Origin: Streptomyces spinoverrucosus
Lineage (GTDB): Bacteria; Actinomycetota; Actinomycetes; Streptomycetales; Streptomycetaceae
Assembly: GCF_006539505.1 (NCBI RefSeq)
Contig: NZ_BJND01000006.1
Span: forward strand, 1 to 64,000
DNA: 64,000 nt
Direction of reading: 5' to 3'
Shown here in pieces: positions 16,204 through 25,600 of this stretch. Position 1 is the stretch's first letter. Every line of letters begins with the position of its first letter. Under the pieces are notes generated by a model that made no database searches, was not told the origin of the DNA, and worked only from the letters and a program-made list of their open reading frames with translations. The translations under genes and the position numbers were made by a program.

Positions 16204-17697
16204 TCAGCGCCGCGTCCCGGTGTCGACGAGGGTGCGCTCGTACGGGTCGAGGAGTACACCGCGTACGGAGGTGCCGACGCCGGTGAGGATGCGCTGGTGC
16301 ACCAGCGGCACGACGGCGTCGGTGCCGAGGATCTCCGCCTCGGCGGCCATGGCGGCGTCCTGCCGCTTGCCGGTGTCCGCCGTGCCCTCGGCCTTGGCGA
16401 CAGCCCGGTCGACGTCCTTGTCGCACAGCAGCGCGAGGTTGTAGCCGCCGTCGCAGGTGTAGTCGCTGGCGAGGACGGCGACCGGGTCGCCGGTGTCGAC
16501 CAGGCTGTTGCGGGCGAGCACGAAGGCGTCGAACTTCCCGGCCAGCGCGTCGCTCTCGATCCGCGAGTACTCGCGGACGTCGAGCCTGACCCTGAACCCG
16601 GCCTTCTCCAGCTGCTGCTTGAGCACCTGGGCGACCTCGGGCAGTTCGGGCCGGTTGTCGTAGGTGGCGAGGGTGATGGACGTGCCGTCGGGCTTGCCTG
16701 CCTTCGCCCGCCCGACGGGCTGCTGCCGCCTGCCCTCCGCCCAGGTGACGGCAGGCCCATAAATCCCCACACCGGCGTCGGCGTGTCCTTCGTACACCCC
16801 GTCGGCCAGCGCGGAGTTGTCGACGGCGGCGCGCGCGGCGGCGCGCAGCCCCGCGTCCTTGAAGACCCCGGACTTGCTGTTGAGCAGCAGACTGGTGGTG
16901 CGGGTGGTCGCGGTCTCCCGCAGGGTGTCCTTCTCCAGACTTGCGGCCTGCGCGACGGGAATCGCCTCGGCGATGTCGACCTGCCCGGTGCGCAGGGCGG
17001 CGGAGCGGGCGGTGCCGTCGGCGATGAACTTCACGTCGATACCGGAGGCGTGGGCGAGGCCGCCCCAGTAGTCGTCGTAGCGGGCGAGGGTTGCGGAGCT
17101 GGTGCCGCCCACCTTGGTGATCAGGAAGGCCCCGGTGGCGGTTCCGACGGGATCGACGCGACCCTTCTCCTCGTAGGCCTTGCCCGAGAGGATGGCGAGG
17201 CTGGGACTGGCGAGCCGGAACGGGAGTACGGGGTCGGGTTCCTCGGTGGTGATCCTGACCTTCCGGCTGCCCTCGGCCTTCGCCGTGAGGGTGACGCCGG
17301 TGAGGGCGGCGGGCTCGGGCTTGGCCCGGGTGGCGTGGGTGAGGGAGGCGGCGACGGCGGACGCGGTGACGTCCGTGCCGTCCTGGAAGGTGGCCTCGCG
17401 CAGGGTGAACAGCCAACTCCGGTCGTCCTCGCGCTGCCAGGAGGCGGCGAGCGCGGGACCGGCGGCGCCGTTGGCGTCGAGCGCGGTCAGGCCCTCGGTG
17501 ACGCCGAGGCGGCTGAGGATGGTGGCGTCGGCGCCGTACGGGGAGAGGTTCTCGGCGGGCGGGAAGGCGAGGGCGACACGGAGGCGGGCGCCGTCGGCGG
17601 CGGCGCCCTCCGTCTCGGGGTCGGCGGAGAAGCACCCGGCGAGCAGCGGCAGGGCGAGCAGCGCGGAGAGCAGCCGGACGGACGAACGTGAACGCAT
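16204..17697 (-). CDS. ABC transporter substrate-binding lipoprotein, family 5 (peptide/nickel type)
   Basis: A 497-residue lipoprotein with a Sec signal and lipobox LLAGC (Cys22). Family 5 landmarks follow: LRVALAFPPAENLSPYG, DGTDVTASAVAASLTHA, ATGAFLITKV, the DYWGG segment and the C-terminal QRILTGVGTSVRGVLLDPYE. It would capture an oligopeptide, nickel chelate or similar solute outside the membrane for the fused permease encoded 3 bases downstream. The ATG is a few bases after the stop of the acetyltransferase gene, so the genes form one operon. The matching ATPase must come from elsewhere. Ligand not readable from sequence. Confidence 0.88.
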   Translation of the reverse strand: MRSRSSVRLLSALLALPLLAGCFSADPETEGAAADGARLRVALAFPPAENLSPYGADATILSRLGVTEGLTALDANGAAGPALAASWQREDDRSWLFTLREATFQDGTDVTASAVAASLTHATRAKPEPAALTGVTLTAKAEGSRKVRITTEEPDPVLPFRLASPSLAILSGKAYEEKGRVDPVGTATGAFLITKVGGTSSATLARYDDYWGGLAHASGIDVKFIADGTARSAALRTGQVDIAEAIPVAQAASLEKDTLRETATTRTTSLLLNSKSGVFKDAGLRAAARAAVDNSALADGVYEGHADAGVGIYGPAVTWAEGRRQQPVGRAKAGKPDGTSITLATYDNRPELPEVAQVLKQQLEKAGFRVRLDVREYSRIESDALAGKFDAFVLARNSLVDTGDPVAVLASDYTCDGGYNLALLCDKDVDRAVAKAEGTADTGKRQDAAMAAEAEILGTDAVVPLVHQRILTGVGTSVRGVLLDPYERTLVDTGTRR

Positions 17698-17700
17698 CGA

Positions 17701-18237
17701 CTACTTCCCCATCGGTATCTCGAAGTGCACGATCCCCTGCCCGCCGCCGGCGTCCTCTCGCTCGTCGTGCACGAGCTTCCCGAGCGACCGCCAGAACCCC
17801 TCGGCGCCCGGCACGCTCGGGTCGGTGTGCAGATAGACGGACCGATATCCCCCATCGGCCTCGGCGAACGCCATCAACTCCTCGACCAGCCGCCGCGCCA
17901 GCCCACGCCGCCGGTGCTCGGGCCGGACGTAGACCCGCCGCAACTGAGCGGTCCGCCCGGAGGGAAACCGCTCGGCGACATGCCGCGGGTTCGGCGGGTA
18001 CGCCGGCCCGCGCGAGTCGAGCGCGGCCGTGGCGACGACGTCTCCCTCCACCGGCTCGACGGCAACGAGGAGGGTGTGCCGCGCGGATCCGAGATAGGCG
18101 GCGACCGGGTCGATGATGTCCCCGTGCCACCGGGGCACGTATCCGGTCCCGAAGTCCCGATACACGGTGTCGAGCATCACGGCTCGCGCACCGTCGAGGT
18201 CTTCGGGGGTTGCGGTTCGGATGCAGTAGTCGCGCAC
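17701..18237 (-). CDS. GNAT family N-acetyltransferase
   Basis: A 178-residue GNAT acetyltransferase starting VRDYCIRTATPEDLDGA. The acetyl-CoA-binding loop is at QLRRVYVRPEHRRRGLARRLVEELM (Q/R-x-x-G-x-G/A form, about residues 112-136), followed by VYLHTDP and EGFWRSLG. Just upstream is TATGAT placed so that transcription could begin at the GTG chosen here; a leaderless mRNA would explain the lack of a ribosome site. Another GTG lies 6 bases earlier. It is the first gene of the operon with the peptide-type importer and MFS gene, suggesting acetylation of an imported or exported amine compound (inference). Confidence 0.82.
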   Translation of the reverse strand: MRDYCIRTATPEDLDGARAVMLDTVYRDFGTGYVPRWHGDIIDPVAAYLGSARHTLLVAVEPVEGDVVATAALDSRGPAYPPNPRHVAERFPSGRTAQLRRVYVRPEHRRRGLARRLVEELMAFAEADGGYRSVYLHTDPSVPGAEGFWRSLGKLVHDEREDAGGGQGIVHFEIPMGK

Positions 18238-18325
18238 TTGCACATCATATGCAGTAGGGCTCTGCCGTCTGCGCCAGGGTTGTCGAGCGCTGCGCACCTT
18301 CCCGGAGGGTACGGAGCAGAGTCCG

Positions 18326-18460
18326 CACGCGCTTGCTGTTCAGCGGGAGCGCGTACTTCAGCATGACCTCCACGTCGCCCAGGCCCGCGTCGTTGAGCGC
18401 GGCACTCAGGGCGGGGATGCTCCGCTCCCAGGAGCGCAGCTCCGAGGCGCCGGGACGGCA
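18326..18460 (-). pseudogene. fragment resembling the N-terminus of a DUF2075/AAA nuclease-type protein
   Basis: About 40 residues read SWERSIPALSAAL...GDVEVMLKYALPL and NSKRV. They resemble the conserved start of DUF2075 proteins (W-x-x-S-[LI]-P-x-L, E-Y-x-L-P-L-x-S-K-R). The reading then turns to unrelated sequence (RTLLRTLREG) and no downstream domain exists. It lies between the GNAT gene and the end of the beta-glucosidase gene. I read it as a deletion remnant; the family match is from memory. Confidence 0.4.
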
Positions 18461-18476
18461 GCCGTGCAGCCCCGTC

Positions 18477-19841
18477 TCACGCAGCCCGTCGCGCCCCTCC
18501 CCGATGCCCACGGATGATCTCCGCATAGCGCCGCCCCGACCCCTTGATCGTCCGCGTCTGTGTGCGGTAGTCGACATGCACCAGGCCGAACCGCTTGGCG
18601 TACCCGTACGCCCACTCGAAGTTGTCGAGCAGTGACCAGGCGAAGTACCCGGCCAGCGGGGCGCCCTTGCGCGCGGCGGAGGCGCAGGCCGCGAGGTGTT
18701 CGATGAGGTATTCCTGCCGGTCGGGATCGTCGATCGTGCCGTCGGGGCGTACGACGTCCGGATAGGCGGAGCCGTTCTCCGTGACGTACAGCTTGCGCGC
18801 GCCGTACTCCGACGTCAGGCGCAGCAGCAGCGCCTCGATGCCGCTCGCGTCGATCTCCCAGTCCATGCCGGTGCGCGGGACGCCGGGGCGGCGGACGGTG
18901 CGCGCGTGCGGGACCGGGCCGGTGGGGTCGTCCGTGACGGTCGCCGGGAAGTAGTAGTTCAGGCCGAGCCAGTCGAGCGGCGCGGCGATCGTCGACAAGT
19001 CGCCTTCACGTTCGGGGAGTTCCACTCCGTACAGCTCCCGCATGTCCTCGGGGAACCCCCGCCCGTGCACCGGGTCCAGCCACCAGCGGTTGGTGTGGCC
19101 GTCCATGCGGCGGGCCGCCGCCACGTCCTCCGCCCGGTCCGTCGCGGCGTGAATCGTCGAGAGGTTGTTGACGATGCCGACCTGGGCGCCCGCACAGGCC
19201 GCGCGGACGGCCTGCGCGGCGAGACCGTGGCCCAGCAGCAGGTGGTACGAGGCCCGGACCGCTGCCGTCAGGTCGGTCAGGCCGGGTGCCATCTTGCCTT
19301 CCAGGTGACCGATCCACGCCGAGCACAGGGGCTCGTTGAGGGTGGCCCAGTGGCTGACGCGGTCACCCAGGCGCTCCGCGACGACCGAGGCGTACGCCGC
19401 GAAGTGCTCGGCGGTCGACCGCTCGGGCCAGCCGCCCCGGTCCTGGAGCGTCTGCGGCAGGTCCCAGTGGTAGAGGGTGACGGAGGGGGTGATGCCCGCG
19501 GCGAGCAGGCCGTCGATCAGCTCGTCGTAGAAGTCGAGGCCCTTGGGGTTCACGGGGCCGTCTCCGCCCGGTACGACCCTCGGCCACGCGATCGACAACC
19601 GGTAGGCGTTCGTGCCCAGTTGGCGCATCAGGCCGATGTCCTCGCGCCAGCGGTGGTAGTGGTCGCAGGCGACGTCACCGTGGTCGTCGCCGTCGATCTT
19701 CCCGGGGGTGTGGGAGAAGGTGTCCCAGATCGACGGCGAACGGCCGTCCTCCGCCACGGCTCCCTCGATCTGGTACGCCGATGTGGCCGTGCCCCACAGA
19801 AAGTCGTGCGGAAGTGCGGCGAGGTCGATGCGTTCGGACAC
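18477..19841 (-). CDS. beta-glucosidase, glycoside hydrolase family 1
   Basis: A 454-residue GH1 enzyme of normal length. The N-terminal signature [15 protein letters not shown] is at 14-28, the acid/base Glu170 is in TLNEP, and the nucleophile Glu lies in YVTENGSAY near residue 365. The sugar-binding [13 protein letters not shown] is near the end. There is no signal peptide, so it would cleave imported beta-glucosides such as cellobiose inside the cell. I chose the GTG with AAGGGA 5 bases upstream. A GTG 27 bases earlier (19868) overlaps the permease stop as GTGA and is the alternative. It closes a leftward operon with a carbohydrate ABC importer. Confidence 0.93.
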   Translation of the reverse strand: MSERIDLAALPHDFLWGTATSAYQIEGAVAEDGRSPSIWDTFSHTPGKIDGDDHGDVACDHYHRWREDIGLMRQLGTNAYRLSIAWPRVVPGGDGPVNPKGLDFYDELIDGLLAAGITPSVTLYHWDLPQTLQDRGGWPERSTAEHFAAYASVVAERLGDRVSHWATLNEPLCSAWIGHLEGKMAPGLTDLTAAVRASYHLLLGHGLAAQAVRAACAGAQVGIVNNLSTIHAATDRAEDVAAARRMDGHTNRWWLDPVHGRGFPEDMRELYGVELPEREGDLSTIAAPLDWLGLNYYFPATVTDDPTGPVPHARTVRRPGVPRTGMDWEIDASGIEALLLRLTSEYGARKLYVTENGSAYPDVVRPDGTIDDPDRQEYLIEHLAACASAARKGAPLAGYFAWSLLDNFEWAYGYAKRFGLVHVDYRTQTRTIKGSGRRYAEIIRGHRGGARRAA

Positions 19842-19864
19842 GGAAGTCCCTTCGAAGGTGTCGG

Positions 19865-20719
19865 TCACTTGACGGCGCCCGCCGTCAGGCCCGTGACGAG
19901 ATAGCGCTGCAGGAGCAGGAAGCCGGCGACCACGGGCACGCTGACGACCAGCGAGGCGGCCATGATCTGATTCCAGTACACGTCGTTGAGGGTGGAGTAG
20001 CCCTGGAGGCCGACGGCGAGCGTGCGGGTGGTGTCGTTGGTCATCACGGAGGCGAAGAGCACCTCGCCCCAGGCGGTCATGAAGGCGTAGACGGCGACGG
20101 CGACGATGCCGGGGATCGCGGCGGGTACGACGACGCGGAACAGCGCGCCGAGCGGTCCGCAGCCGTCGACGAGCGCCGCCTCGTCCAGATCCCGCGGCAC
20201 CGATTCGAGGTAACCGATCAGCATCCAGATCGAGAACGGCAGCGAGAAGGTCAGATACGTGAGAATCAGGCCGCCGCGCGAGCCGAACAGGGCGATCCCG
20301 GTGGCGTTGCCGATGTTGACGTACAGCAGGAACAGCGGGAGGAGGAAGAGGATGCCCGGGAACATCTGCGTCGACAGCACGGTGACCGTGAAGACGCGTT
20401 TGCCGCGGAAGTCGTAGCGGCTGACGGCGTACGCGGAGAAGACCGCGATCACCACCGAGCAGACCGTCGCCGCGCCCGCGACGATGAGCGAGTTCACGAA
20501 GTACTTCGCGAGCGGGACCGTCGACCAGATGTCGATGTACGGGCGGATCGTCAACTCGCTCGGCAGCCAGCGGAACTCGCCCGTGACGTCCGCCAGCGGC
20601 TTCAGTGAGCTGGAGATCATCACGTACACCGGCACCAGGACGAAACCGGTGAGCAGGGTGAGGAAGATCCGCCGGGACCAGAGGAAGGAACGCGGCGGGG
20701 CCATCGGGGACCTGGTCAT
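19865..20719 (-). CDS. carbohydrate ABC transporter permease (MalG type)
   Basis: A 284-residue permease with six helices. The coupling loop is [26 protein letters not shown] (E-A-A-x3-G form) near residue 190. The N-terminal region [11 protein letters not shown] matches CUT1-family MalG-type inner-membrane proteins. The ATG overlaps the stop of the first permease (ATGA), and its stop overlaps or touches the GH1 start. It works with the MalF-type partner to import a beta-glucoside. No ATPase gene is in the operon; in Streptomyces such importers usually share the common MsiK ATPase (established knowledge). Confidence 0.92.
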   Translation of the reverse strand: MTRSPMAPPRSFLWSRRIFLTLLTGFVLVPVYVMISSSLKPLADVTGEFRWLPSELTIRPYIDIWSTVPLAKYFVNSLIVAGAATVCSVVIAVFSAYAVSRYDFRGKRVFTVTVLSTQMFPGILFLLPLFLLYVNIGNATGIALFGSRGGLILTYLTFSLPFSIWMLIGYLESVPRDLDEAALVDGCGPLGALFRVVVPAAIPGIVAVAVYAFMTAWGEVLFASVMTNDTTRTLAVGLQGYSTLNDVYWNQIMAASLVVSVPVVAGFLLLQRYLVTGLTAGAVK

Positions 20720-21717
20720 GCGGCACCCCTCCGTCGTCCACGCGTGGATCCGCTCGACGTGAGCAGCAAGTACACGCCCGTCACCACCAGCAGGAACAGC
20801 AGCAGCAGGACGGACATCGCCGACCCGGTGCCGAAGTTCCACGTCACGAAGGACGCCTGGTAGATGTGCACGGAGATGAGGTCGGCCGCCTCGGGTGCGG
20901 CCTTGCCGAACAGGACGTACGGCGTGTTGAAGTCGTTGAACGTCCACAGGAACAGGACCAGGACCAGCACCTGGTTCACCGGGCGCAGCGACGGCAGGGT
21001 GATCCGGCGGAGCTGCTGCCACATGCCCGCGCCGTCCAGGGCGGCGGCCTCGTACAGCTCCCTGGGAATGTTCTGCAGTCCGGCCATGACGATGAGGAAG
21101 GCGAACGGCCAGCCCTTCCACACCGACACGGTCAGCAAGGCGTAGAAACTGTTGTCGCCGATCAGCCAGAACGACGGCTTGTCGGTGAGGCCGAGCTGGT
21201 CGTGCAGGACGTGGTTCACCAGGCCGTTGTCGTGCTGGAACATGAACACCCAGGTGATGACGGCCGCGTACACGGGCAGGGCGTACGGGACGAGGAACAG
21301 CGCCCGGAGCACGCCGCGCCCCCGGAAGGTGTCCTGCATGAACACCGCCGCCGCCGTGCCGATCAGCCAGCACAGGCCGACCGACAGCACCGTGAACGCG
21401 CAGGTGACGAGGAAGGAGTGGAGCAGGGCCTCGCCGACGGGGGCGTTGAAGTCCACCGACATCGCGTAGTTGCGAAGGCCGGTCCAGGGGGCCGTGGTCC
21501 AGTCGCGGATGTAGAACTGTGTGAGCTCCTTGAAGCTCATCACGATGCCGATCACCATCGGCACCAAGTGGACCAGGAGTTCCAGGAGCAGGGCGGGCAG
21601 GAGGAGCAGGTACGGCAGGCCTGCGCGGCGGATCCGCCCGGGGCGGCGGGGGTGGCCGTCCGCCGCTCCGGGGGATGTCTTGCGCACGGCCTCCGCCGGT
21701 GCGGTGGTCGTCGTCAT
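20716..21717 (-). CDS. carbohydrate ABC transporter permease (MalF type)
   Basis: A 333-residue permease: a 30-residue cytoplasmic start, then about six to seven helices beginning [18 protein letters not shown]. The coupling loop [25 protein letters not shown] (E-A-A-x3-G-A) is near residue 235. It belongs to the CUT1 sugar importer group and pairs with the MalG-type permease. The start lies 5 bases downstream of the stop of the binding-protein gene, and its own stop overlaps the next start. The long outside loop between helices 3 and 4 ([16 protein letters not shown]) is usual for MalF-type proteins of Gram-positive bacteria. Confidence 0.92.
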   Translation of the reverse strand: MTTTTAPAEAVRKTSPGAADGHPRRPGRIRRAGLPYLLLLPALLLELLVHLVPMVIGIVMSFKELTQFYIRDWTTAPWTGLRNYAMSVDFNAPVGEALLHSFLVTCAFTVLSVGLCWLIGTAAAVFMQDTFRGRGVLRALFLVPYALPVYAAVITWVFMFQHDNGLVNHVLHDQLGLTDKPSFWLIGDNSFYALLTVSVWKGWPFAFLIVMAGLQNIPRELYEAAALDGAGMWQQLRRITLPSLRPVNQVLVLVLFLWTFNDFNTPYVLFGKAAPEAADLISVHIYQASFVTWNFGTGSAMSVLLLLFLLVVTGVYLLLTSSGSTRGRRRGAA

Positions 21718-21722
21718 CGGGC

Positions 21723-23042
21723 TCACTTCGCCGGCATCTGCTGCTGGGCCTTCTCCAGCGCCGCCTTCACCGACTCCGTGGTGACCGGGCGTCCGGCGGC
21801 CGCGTCGGCGAACAGGTCCTTCACGGCCGTACCGACCGCCGTCTCGAACTGCGACTCGTCCGGGACCTGCGGCAGCGCTACGGCGCTCTGCGCGAGGGTG
21901 TCCTTGAGGACCGCGTTGGCCGGGGTGTCGAACGCGGGGTCGGACTGGGCGGCCTTGACCGGCGGTATGGAGCTGTAGGCCTTGTTGAGGATCTTCTGTT
22001 CCTCGTCGCTGGTCATGAACTTCACGAACTCGGTCGCGCCGTCGAGGTTGTCGGTGTTCTTGAAGACGGCGAGGTTGATACCGGCGACCATCGAGTTGAC
22101 CTGCTTGCCGCTGCCCGGGGTGCCGGACTGGACGGGCACGGGCGCGATGCCGTAGTCGTCCTCGCTCCTGCCCTGGGATTTGAGGTTGGCGGACGCGGAC
22201 TGCCACAGCAGCATCGCCGTACGGCCCTTGGCGAAGTCGCTGACGGACTGGTTCTGCGCGTACTCGGCGTTGCCCGGCGGGATGACCTCGTCCTTCGCCA
22301 TCAGGTCGACGTACTGCTTGACCGCCGCGACCGCGCCCTCGGAGGTGAAGTCGGGCTTGCCGTCGGCGGTGAAGAAGTCGGCACCGTGCTGCTGGGCGAA
22401 GACGTAGACGTGGTGGATGTTCTCGGCGAGGTTGGCTCCCTCGGCGCCCAGCACCTGCTTGCCGTCCGCCTTGATCTTCTCCCCGGCGGCGACCAACTCG
22501 TCCCAGGTGGCGGGGGGTTCGGTGACACCCGCGTCGGCGAGGATCTTCTTGTTGTAGTAGAGGGCGTACGCCATCGAGTACAGCGGTACGGCGGCGGGGT
22601 CCTGGCCCTGGGCACCGGTCGAGCCCAGTGCCGAGTCGACGAAGCGGTCCCGGCTGCCGATCTTCTCGAAGTTCTTCTCGTCCCAGGGCAGCAGCGCGCC
22701 GGTCGCCTGGAGCGAGGCGCTCCAGGTGTTGCCGATGTTCAGCACGTCGGGGCCCTGGCCGGAGGTCGTCGCGGTCAGGATCCGGTTCAGCAGGTCCGAC
22801 CAGGGGACGACCTCCAGCTCCACCTTGATGCCGGTCTGTTTCTCGAACTTGTCGAGCTCGGGCTGGAGGACCTTCTTGTCGACCTCGATGCTCGCGCCCT
22901 GGTTGGACGCCCAGTAAGTGAGCGTCTTCGGCGAATCGTTGGACCCGCCGCCGCCCGTCGCCGAACCGCCTCCGCAGGCCGTGGCCGCAAGGGCGAGTGA
23001 CAGGGTGACGGCGCCTATGGCCGCGGCTCGGATGCTGCGCAT
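21723..23042 (-). CDS. carbohydrate ABC transporter substrate-binding lipoprotein (family 1)
   Basis: A 439-residue sugar-binding lipoprotein. The signal has lipobox A-T-A-C (Cys23) followed by a Gly/Ser linker. The family 1 core begins KTLTYWASNQGASI, with GQGPDVLNIGNTW, the hinge segment SMAYALYYNKKILADAG and PPATWDELVAAGEKIK. It would bind cello- or other beta-oligosaccharides, to judge from the GH1 gene in the operon. The ATG was preferred to an in-frame start 69 bases upstream because it directly begins the signal peptide (MRSIRAAAIG). A promoter with a perfect inverted repeat lies just upstream. Confidence 0.92.
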   Translation of the reverse strand: MRSIRAAAIGAVTLSLALAATACGGGSATGGGGSNDSPKTLTYWASNQGASIEVDKKVLQPELDKFEKQTGIKVELEVVPWSDLLNRILTATTSGQGPDVLNIGNTWSASLQATGALLPWDEKNFEKIGSRDRFVDSALGSTGAQGQDPAAVPLYSMAYALYYNKKILADAGVTEPPATWDELVAAGEKIKADGKQVLGAEGANLAENIHHVYVFAQQHGADFFTADGKPDFTSEGAVAAVKQYVDLMAKDEVIPPGNAEYAQNQSVSDFAKGRTAMLLWQSASANLKSQGRSEDDYGIAPVPVQSGTPGSGKQVNSMVAGINLAVFKNTDNLDGATEFVKFMTSDEEQKILNKAYSSIPPVKAAQSDPAFDTPANAVLKDTLAQSAVALPQVPDESQFETAVGTAVKDLFADAAAGRPVTTESVKAALEKAQQQMPAK

Positions 23043-23068
23043 GGCTCCAGGTGTCCCTTCAGGGAAGG
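23040..23068 (-). promoter_or_regulatory. probable promoter with operator palindrome for the beta-glucoside operon
   Basis: Read leftward, TTGACG (23063-23068) and AGTTAA read as TTAACT (23140-23145 region) would be spaced about 17 bases; note that the whole element lies at 23140-23168. Between the hexamers is the perfect inverted repeat ACCTCGC-n2-GCGAGGT (23146-23161). A repressor bound there would cover the promoter spacer. The nearby TTAATTTAGGACGTGAGTTAA also shows TTAA half-sites. See the entry at 23140-23168 for exact limits. Confidence 0.2.
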
Positions 23069-23139
23069 CCTCGGGAAAGGAAGGACCGGCGAAGGGCCCG
23101 CCCAAGGCCAAGGCCCCTCATGGCTTAATTTAGGACGTG

Positions 23140-23168
23140 AGTTAAACCTCGCAGGCGAGGTACGTCAA
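23140..23168 (-). promoter_or_regulatory. promoter hexamers flanking a perfect inverted repeat (beta-glucoside operon)
   Basis: Leftward -35 TTGACG at 23163-23168, a 17-base spacer, then TTAACT at 23140-23145. The spacer holds ACCTCGC-n2-GCGAGGT (23146-23161), seven perfect base pairs. It is 98 bases before the binding-protein ATG. A LacI- or ROK-type sugar repressor would be expected to bind here (inference); the regulator gene is not in the window. Confidence 0.5.
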
Positions 23169-23200
23169 GGGTTTGAACACCACAACAGGTCTACGGCCAT

Positions 23201-23232
23201 GGCGGCCCCGCCCGCATGAGGAGGGGGCCGCC
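23201..23232 (-). terminator. hairpin after the EF-G-like gene
   Basis: Arms GGCGGCCCC (23201-23209) and GGGGCCGCC (23224-23232), nine perfect pairs with a 14-base loop, just past the stop of the leftward EF-G-like gene. No T-tract follows. Confidence 0.55.
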
Positions 23233-23239
23233 GACCGCG

Positions 23240-25279
23240 CTACCGGGCGGCCGTTGCCGTCACCGGCGCCGGTGCGTAGCCGGTCGGCCGGGCCGTGAAG
23301 GTGCCGCGACCCTGGGTGCGGCTGCGCAACCGGGTCGCGTAGCCGAACAGTTCGGCCAGCGGCACGGTGGCGGTGACGACCGCCGAGCCCGCCCGGGTGA
23401 CCGAGCCGGAGATCCGGCCGCGCCGGGCGGCGAGGTCACCGAGGACACCACCCACGGCGTCCTCGGGCACGGTGACCGTGACCTCGACGACCGGCTCCAG
23501 CAGGGCCATCGCGCAGCCGCGCAGGGCACCTTGCAGACCGAACCGGGCCGCCGTCCGGAACGCCATCTCGGAGGAGTCCTTCACATGCGTCGCCCCGTCG
23601 GTCAGCGTCACCCGCACCCCGGTCACCGGATGCGCGCCGAGCGGCCCCTCGGTCAGGGCGTCCCGGCAGCCGGCCTCGACGGCACGGACGTACTCCTGGG
23701 GTACGCGCCCGCCGACGACCGTCGAGCGGAACTCGAACCCGGCCTCCAGCGGCTCGACGTCCAGGACGACATGGGCGAACTGGCCCGCCCCGCCGTCCTG
23801 TTTGACATGCCGGTGGACATGCCCGGACACACCGCGCACGACCGTCTCCCGGTACGTCACCCTCGGCCGGCCGACGCCCACGTCCAGCCCGTGGCCGCGC
23901 CGGATCTTCTCCACCGCCACCTCCAGGTGCAGTTCACCCATGCCCGACAGCACGGTCTGCCCGGTCTCGGGGTCGGTCCGCACGACCAGCGACGGATCCT
24001 CCTCGGCCAGCCGGGCCAGTGCCGTGGCCAGCCGGTCGGTGTCGGTGGACGTACGGGCCTCGACGGCCACGGTGACGACCGGTTCGGCCGCGCCGGGCGG
24101 TTCGAGGACGATCGGCGCGTCCGGCGCGCACAGGGTCGACCCGGCGCGCGCGGACTTCAGACCGACCACGGCCACGATGTCCCCCGCGACCGCCCGGTCC
24201 ACCTGGGCGTGCCGGTCGGCCTGCACGCGCAGGATCCGCCCGATCCGCTCGGCGCGCCGCGCACCCGCGTCCCACACCGTGTCTCCCTTCTCGATCGTGC
24301 CCGAGTACAGCCGGACGTACGTCAGCCGTCCCGTCGGCGTGGCGCTCACCTTGAACGCCAGCGCCGCGAGCGGCGCCTCCGGGTCGGCGGCGCGCTCCTC
24401 TCCGCCGGTGCCGCGCACCGGCGGCACGTCCAGCGGCGACGGCAGATACGCCACGACCGCGTCGAGCAGCGGCTCTATGCCGCGGTTGCGGTACGCCGAG
24501 CCGCACAGGACGACGACGCCGTCGCCGGTGCGGGTCACGTCGCGCAGTGCCGCGGCCAGCGTCTGTTCGGACAGCGCCCCGGCCGTGCAGAACTCCTCCA
24601 GCGCGTCCGGGTGCAGCTCGGCGACCGCTTCCTCCAGGAGCCGTCGCCGCCGGTGCGCCTCGTCGCGCAGATCCGGCGGAACCGGCTGCGGTACGACCGT
24701 CTCCGCGTCGTCGGCCCAGATCAGCGCCCGCATCCGCACCAGGTCGACGACGCCGGTGAAGCCGTCCTCCGCACCGATCGGCAGCTGCACGACCAGCGGG
24801 GCCGGGTGCAGCCGGTCTCGGATGGAGGCGACGGCGGCGTCGAGGTCGGCGCCCGCGCGGTCCAGCTTGTTGACGAACGCGATTCTCGGTACGCCGTGCC
24901 GGTCGGCCTGCCGCCACACGGACTCGCTCTGCGGCTCGACGCCCGCGACGGCGTCGAACACCGCGACCGCCCCGTCGAGCACCCGCAGCGAACGCTCCAC
25001 CTCGTCGGCGAAGTCGACGTGCCCGGGCGTGTCGATCAGGTTGATCCGGTGCCCGTCCCAGGCGCAGCTGACGGCCGCGGCGAAGATGGTGATGCCCCGG
25101 TCGCGTTCCTGTGGGTCGAAGTCGGTGACGGTCGTGCCGTCGTGGACCTCGCCGCGCCGGTGGGTGGTGCCGGTGGCGTAGAGGATCCGCTCGGTGAGGG
25201 TGGTCTTGCCCGCGTCGACGTGGGCGAGGATGCCGAGGTTGCGGACGGTGGTGAGGTGTCGGTTCAGTGCGGTGCGCAC
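23240..25279 (-). CDS. elongation factor G paralogue (translational GTPase)
   Basis: A 679-residue translational GTPase. The G1 motif [10 protein letters not shown] is at about 19-28, the G2 region is [12 protein letters not shown]3 is DTPGHVDF and G4 NKLD; domains II-V follow, including GMGELHLEV in domain III and the [13 protein letters not shown] loop of domain IV. It is slightly shorter than housekeeping EF-G (about 700), and switch I reads [10 protein letters not shown] instead of E-R-G-I-T-I-T-S-A-A. It is alone, away from the str operon, so it is a second copy of the EF-G2/TetM-like kind found in many streptomycetes. Possible roles are ribosome recycling, stress translation or ribosome protection; none is shown by the sequence. 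The start is a GTG. Confidence 0.88.
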   Translation of the reverse strand: MRTALNRHLTTVRNLGILAHVDAGKTTLTERILYATGTTHRRGEVHDGTTVTDFDPQERDRGITIFAAAVSCAWDGHRINLIDTPGHVDFADEVERSLRVLDGAVAVFDAVAGVEPQSESVWRQADRHGVPRIAFVNKLDRAGADLDAAVASIRDRLHPAPLVVQLPIGAEDGFTGVVDLVRMRALIWADDAETVVPQPVPPDLRDEAHRRRRLLEEAVAELHPDALEEFCTAGALSEQTLAAALRDVTRTGDGVVVLCGSAYRNRGIEPLLDAVVAYLPSPLDVPPVRGTGGEERAADPEAPLAALAFKVSATPTGRLTYVRLYSGTIEKGDTVWDAGARRAERIGRILRVQADRHAQVDRAVAGDIVAVVGLKSARAGSTLCAPDAPIVLEPPGAAEPVVTVAVEARTSTDTDRLATALARLAEEDPSLVVRTDPETGQTVLSGMGELHLEVAVEKIRRGHGLDVGVGRPRVTYRETVVRGVSGHVHRHVKQDGGAGQFAHVVLDVEPLEAGFEFRSTVVGGRVPQEYVRAVEAGCRDALTEGPLGAHPVTGVRVTLTDGATHVKDSSEMAFRTAARFGLQGALRGCAMALLEPVVEVTVTVPEDAVGGVLGDLAARRGRISGSVTRAGSAVVTATVPLAELFGYATRLRSRTQGRGTFTARPTGYAPAPVTATAAR

Positions 25280-25600
25280 GGCCCTTGGCCTTTCGAGGTG
25301 ATGCGGTGTGAGAGGGCGGCGCGATTTTCCGGACGAAACGGCAACAGGCAGGCGTGCGTGAAGTACTGACTCTTGCCTGCGCTCAGACGTTCGTCACCGT
25401 CCTCCGGTGCCGGCCGCGCAGCGGGCACCGGGCGGCCGGAGACACGAGGATCACCTCGTAGCGGGAGCGGGGAACGACGACAGCGGTGCGGTCACGCACG
25501 GCCCGGCTCCCCTCACTCGACTCGCTGTTCGACAACGAGCCGAGTGTAGGGAGGCGGGTTCATGCGGTGCACGGGATTTTCCGAGCACTCGCGCCTGGGG
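25280..25600. other. 321-base gap without a credible gene; contains a dyad
   Basis: Between the EF-G-like start and the end of the nucleotidyltransferase gene I find no gene or RNA. The one structured element is a 33-base imperfect palindrome at 25514-25546 (CACTCG at the left end, CGAGTG at the right; 26 of 33 positions symmetric). Read leftward it can fold as an 11-bp stem with an 11-base loop, so it may end transcription of the nucleotidyltransferase gene or be an operator upstream of the EF-G-like gene. Confidence 0.45.

Noticed and set aside
13178..18130. Very long open frame (about 1650 codons) on the minus strand
   Set aside because: Only its first-listed 3' part (13178-14392) codes a real MFS protein; the rest is out of frame with the permease and binding-protein genes and is Arg/Pro-rich GC-driven open frame.
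23040..23068. Promoter placed at 23040-23068
   Set aside because: A first placement that was wrong by about 100 bases; the elements are at 23140-23168. The low-confidence entry at the earlier position should be ignored.
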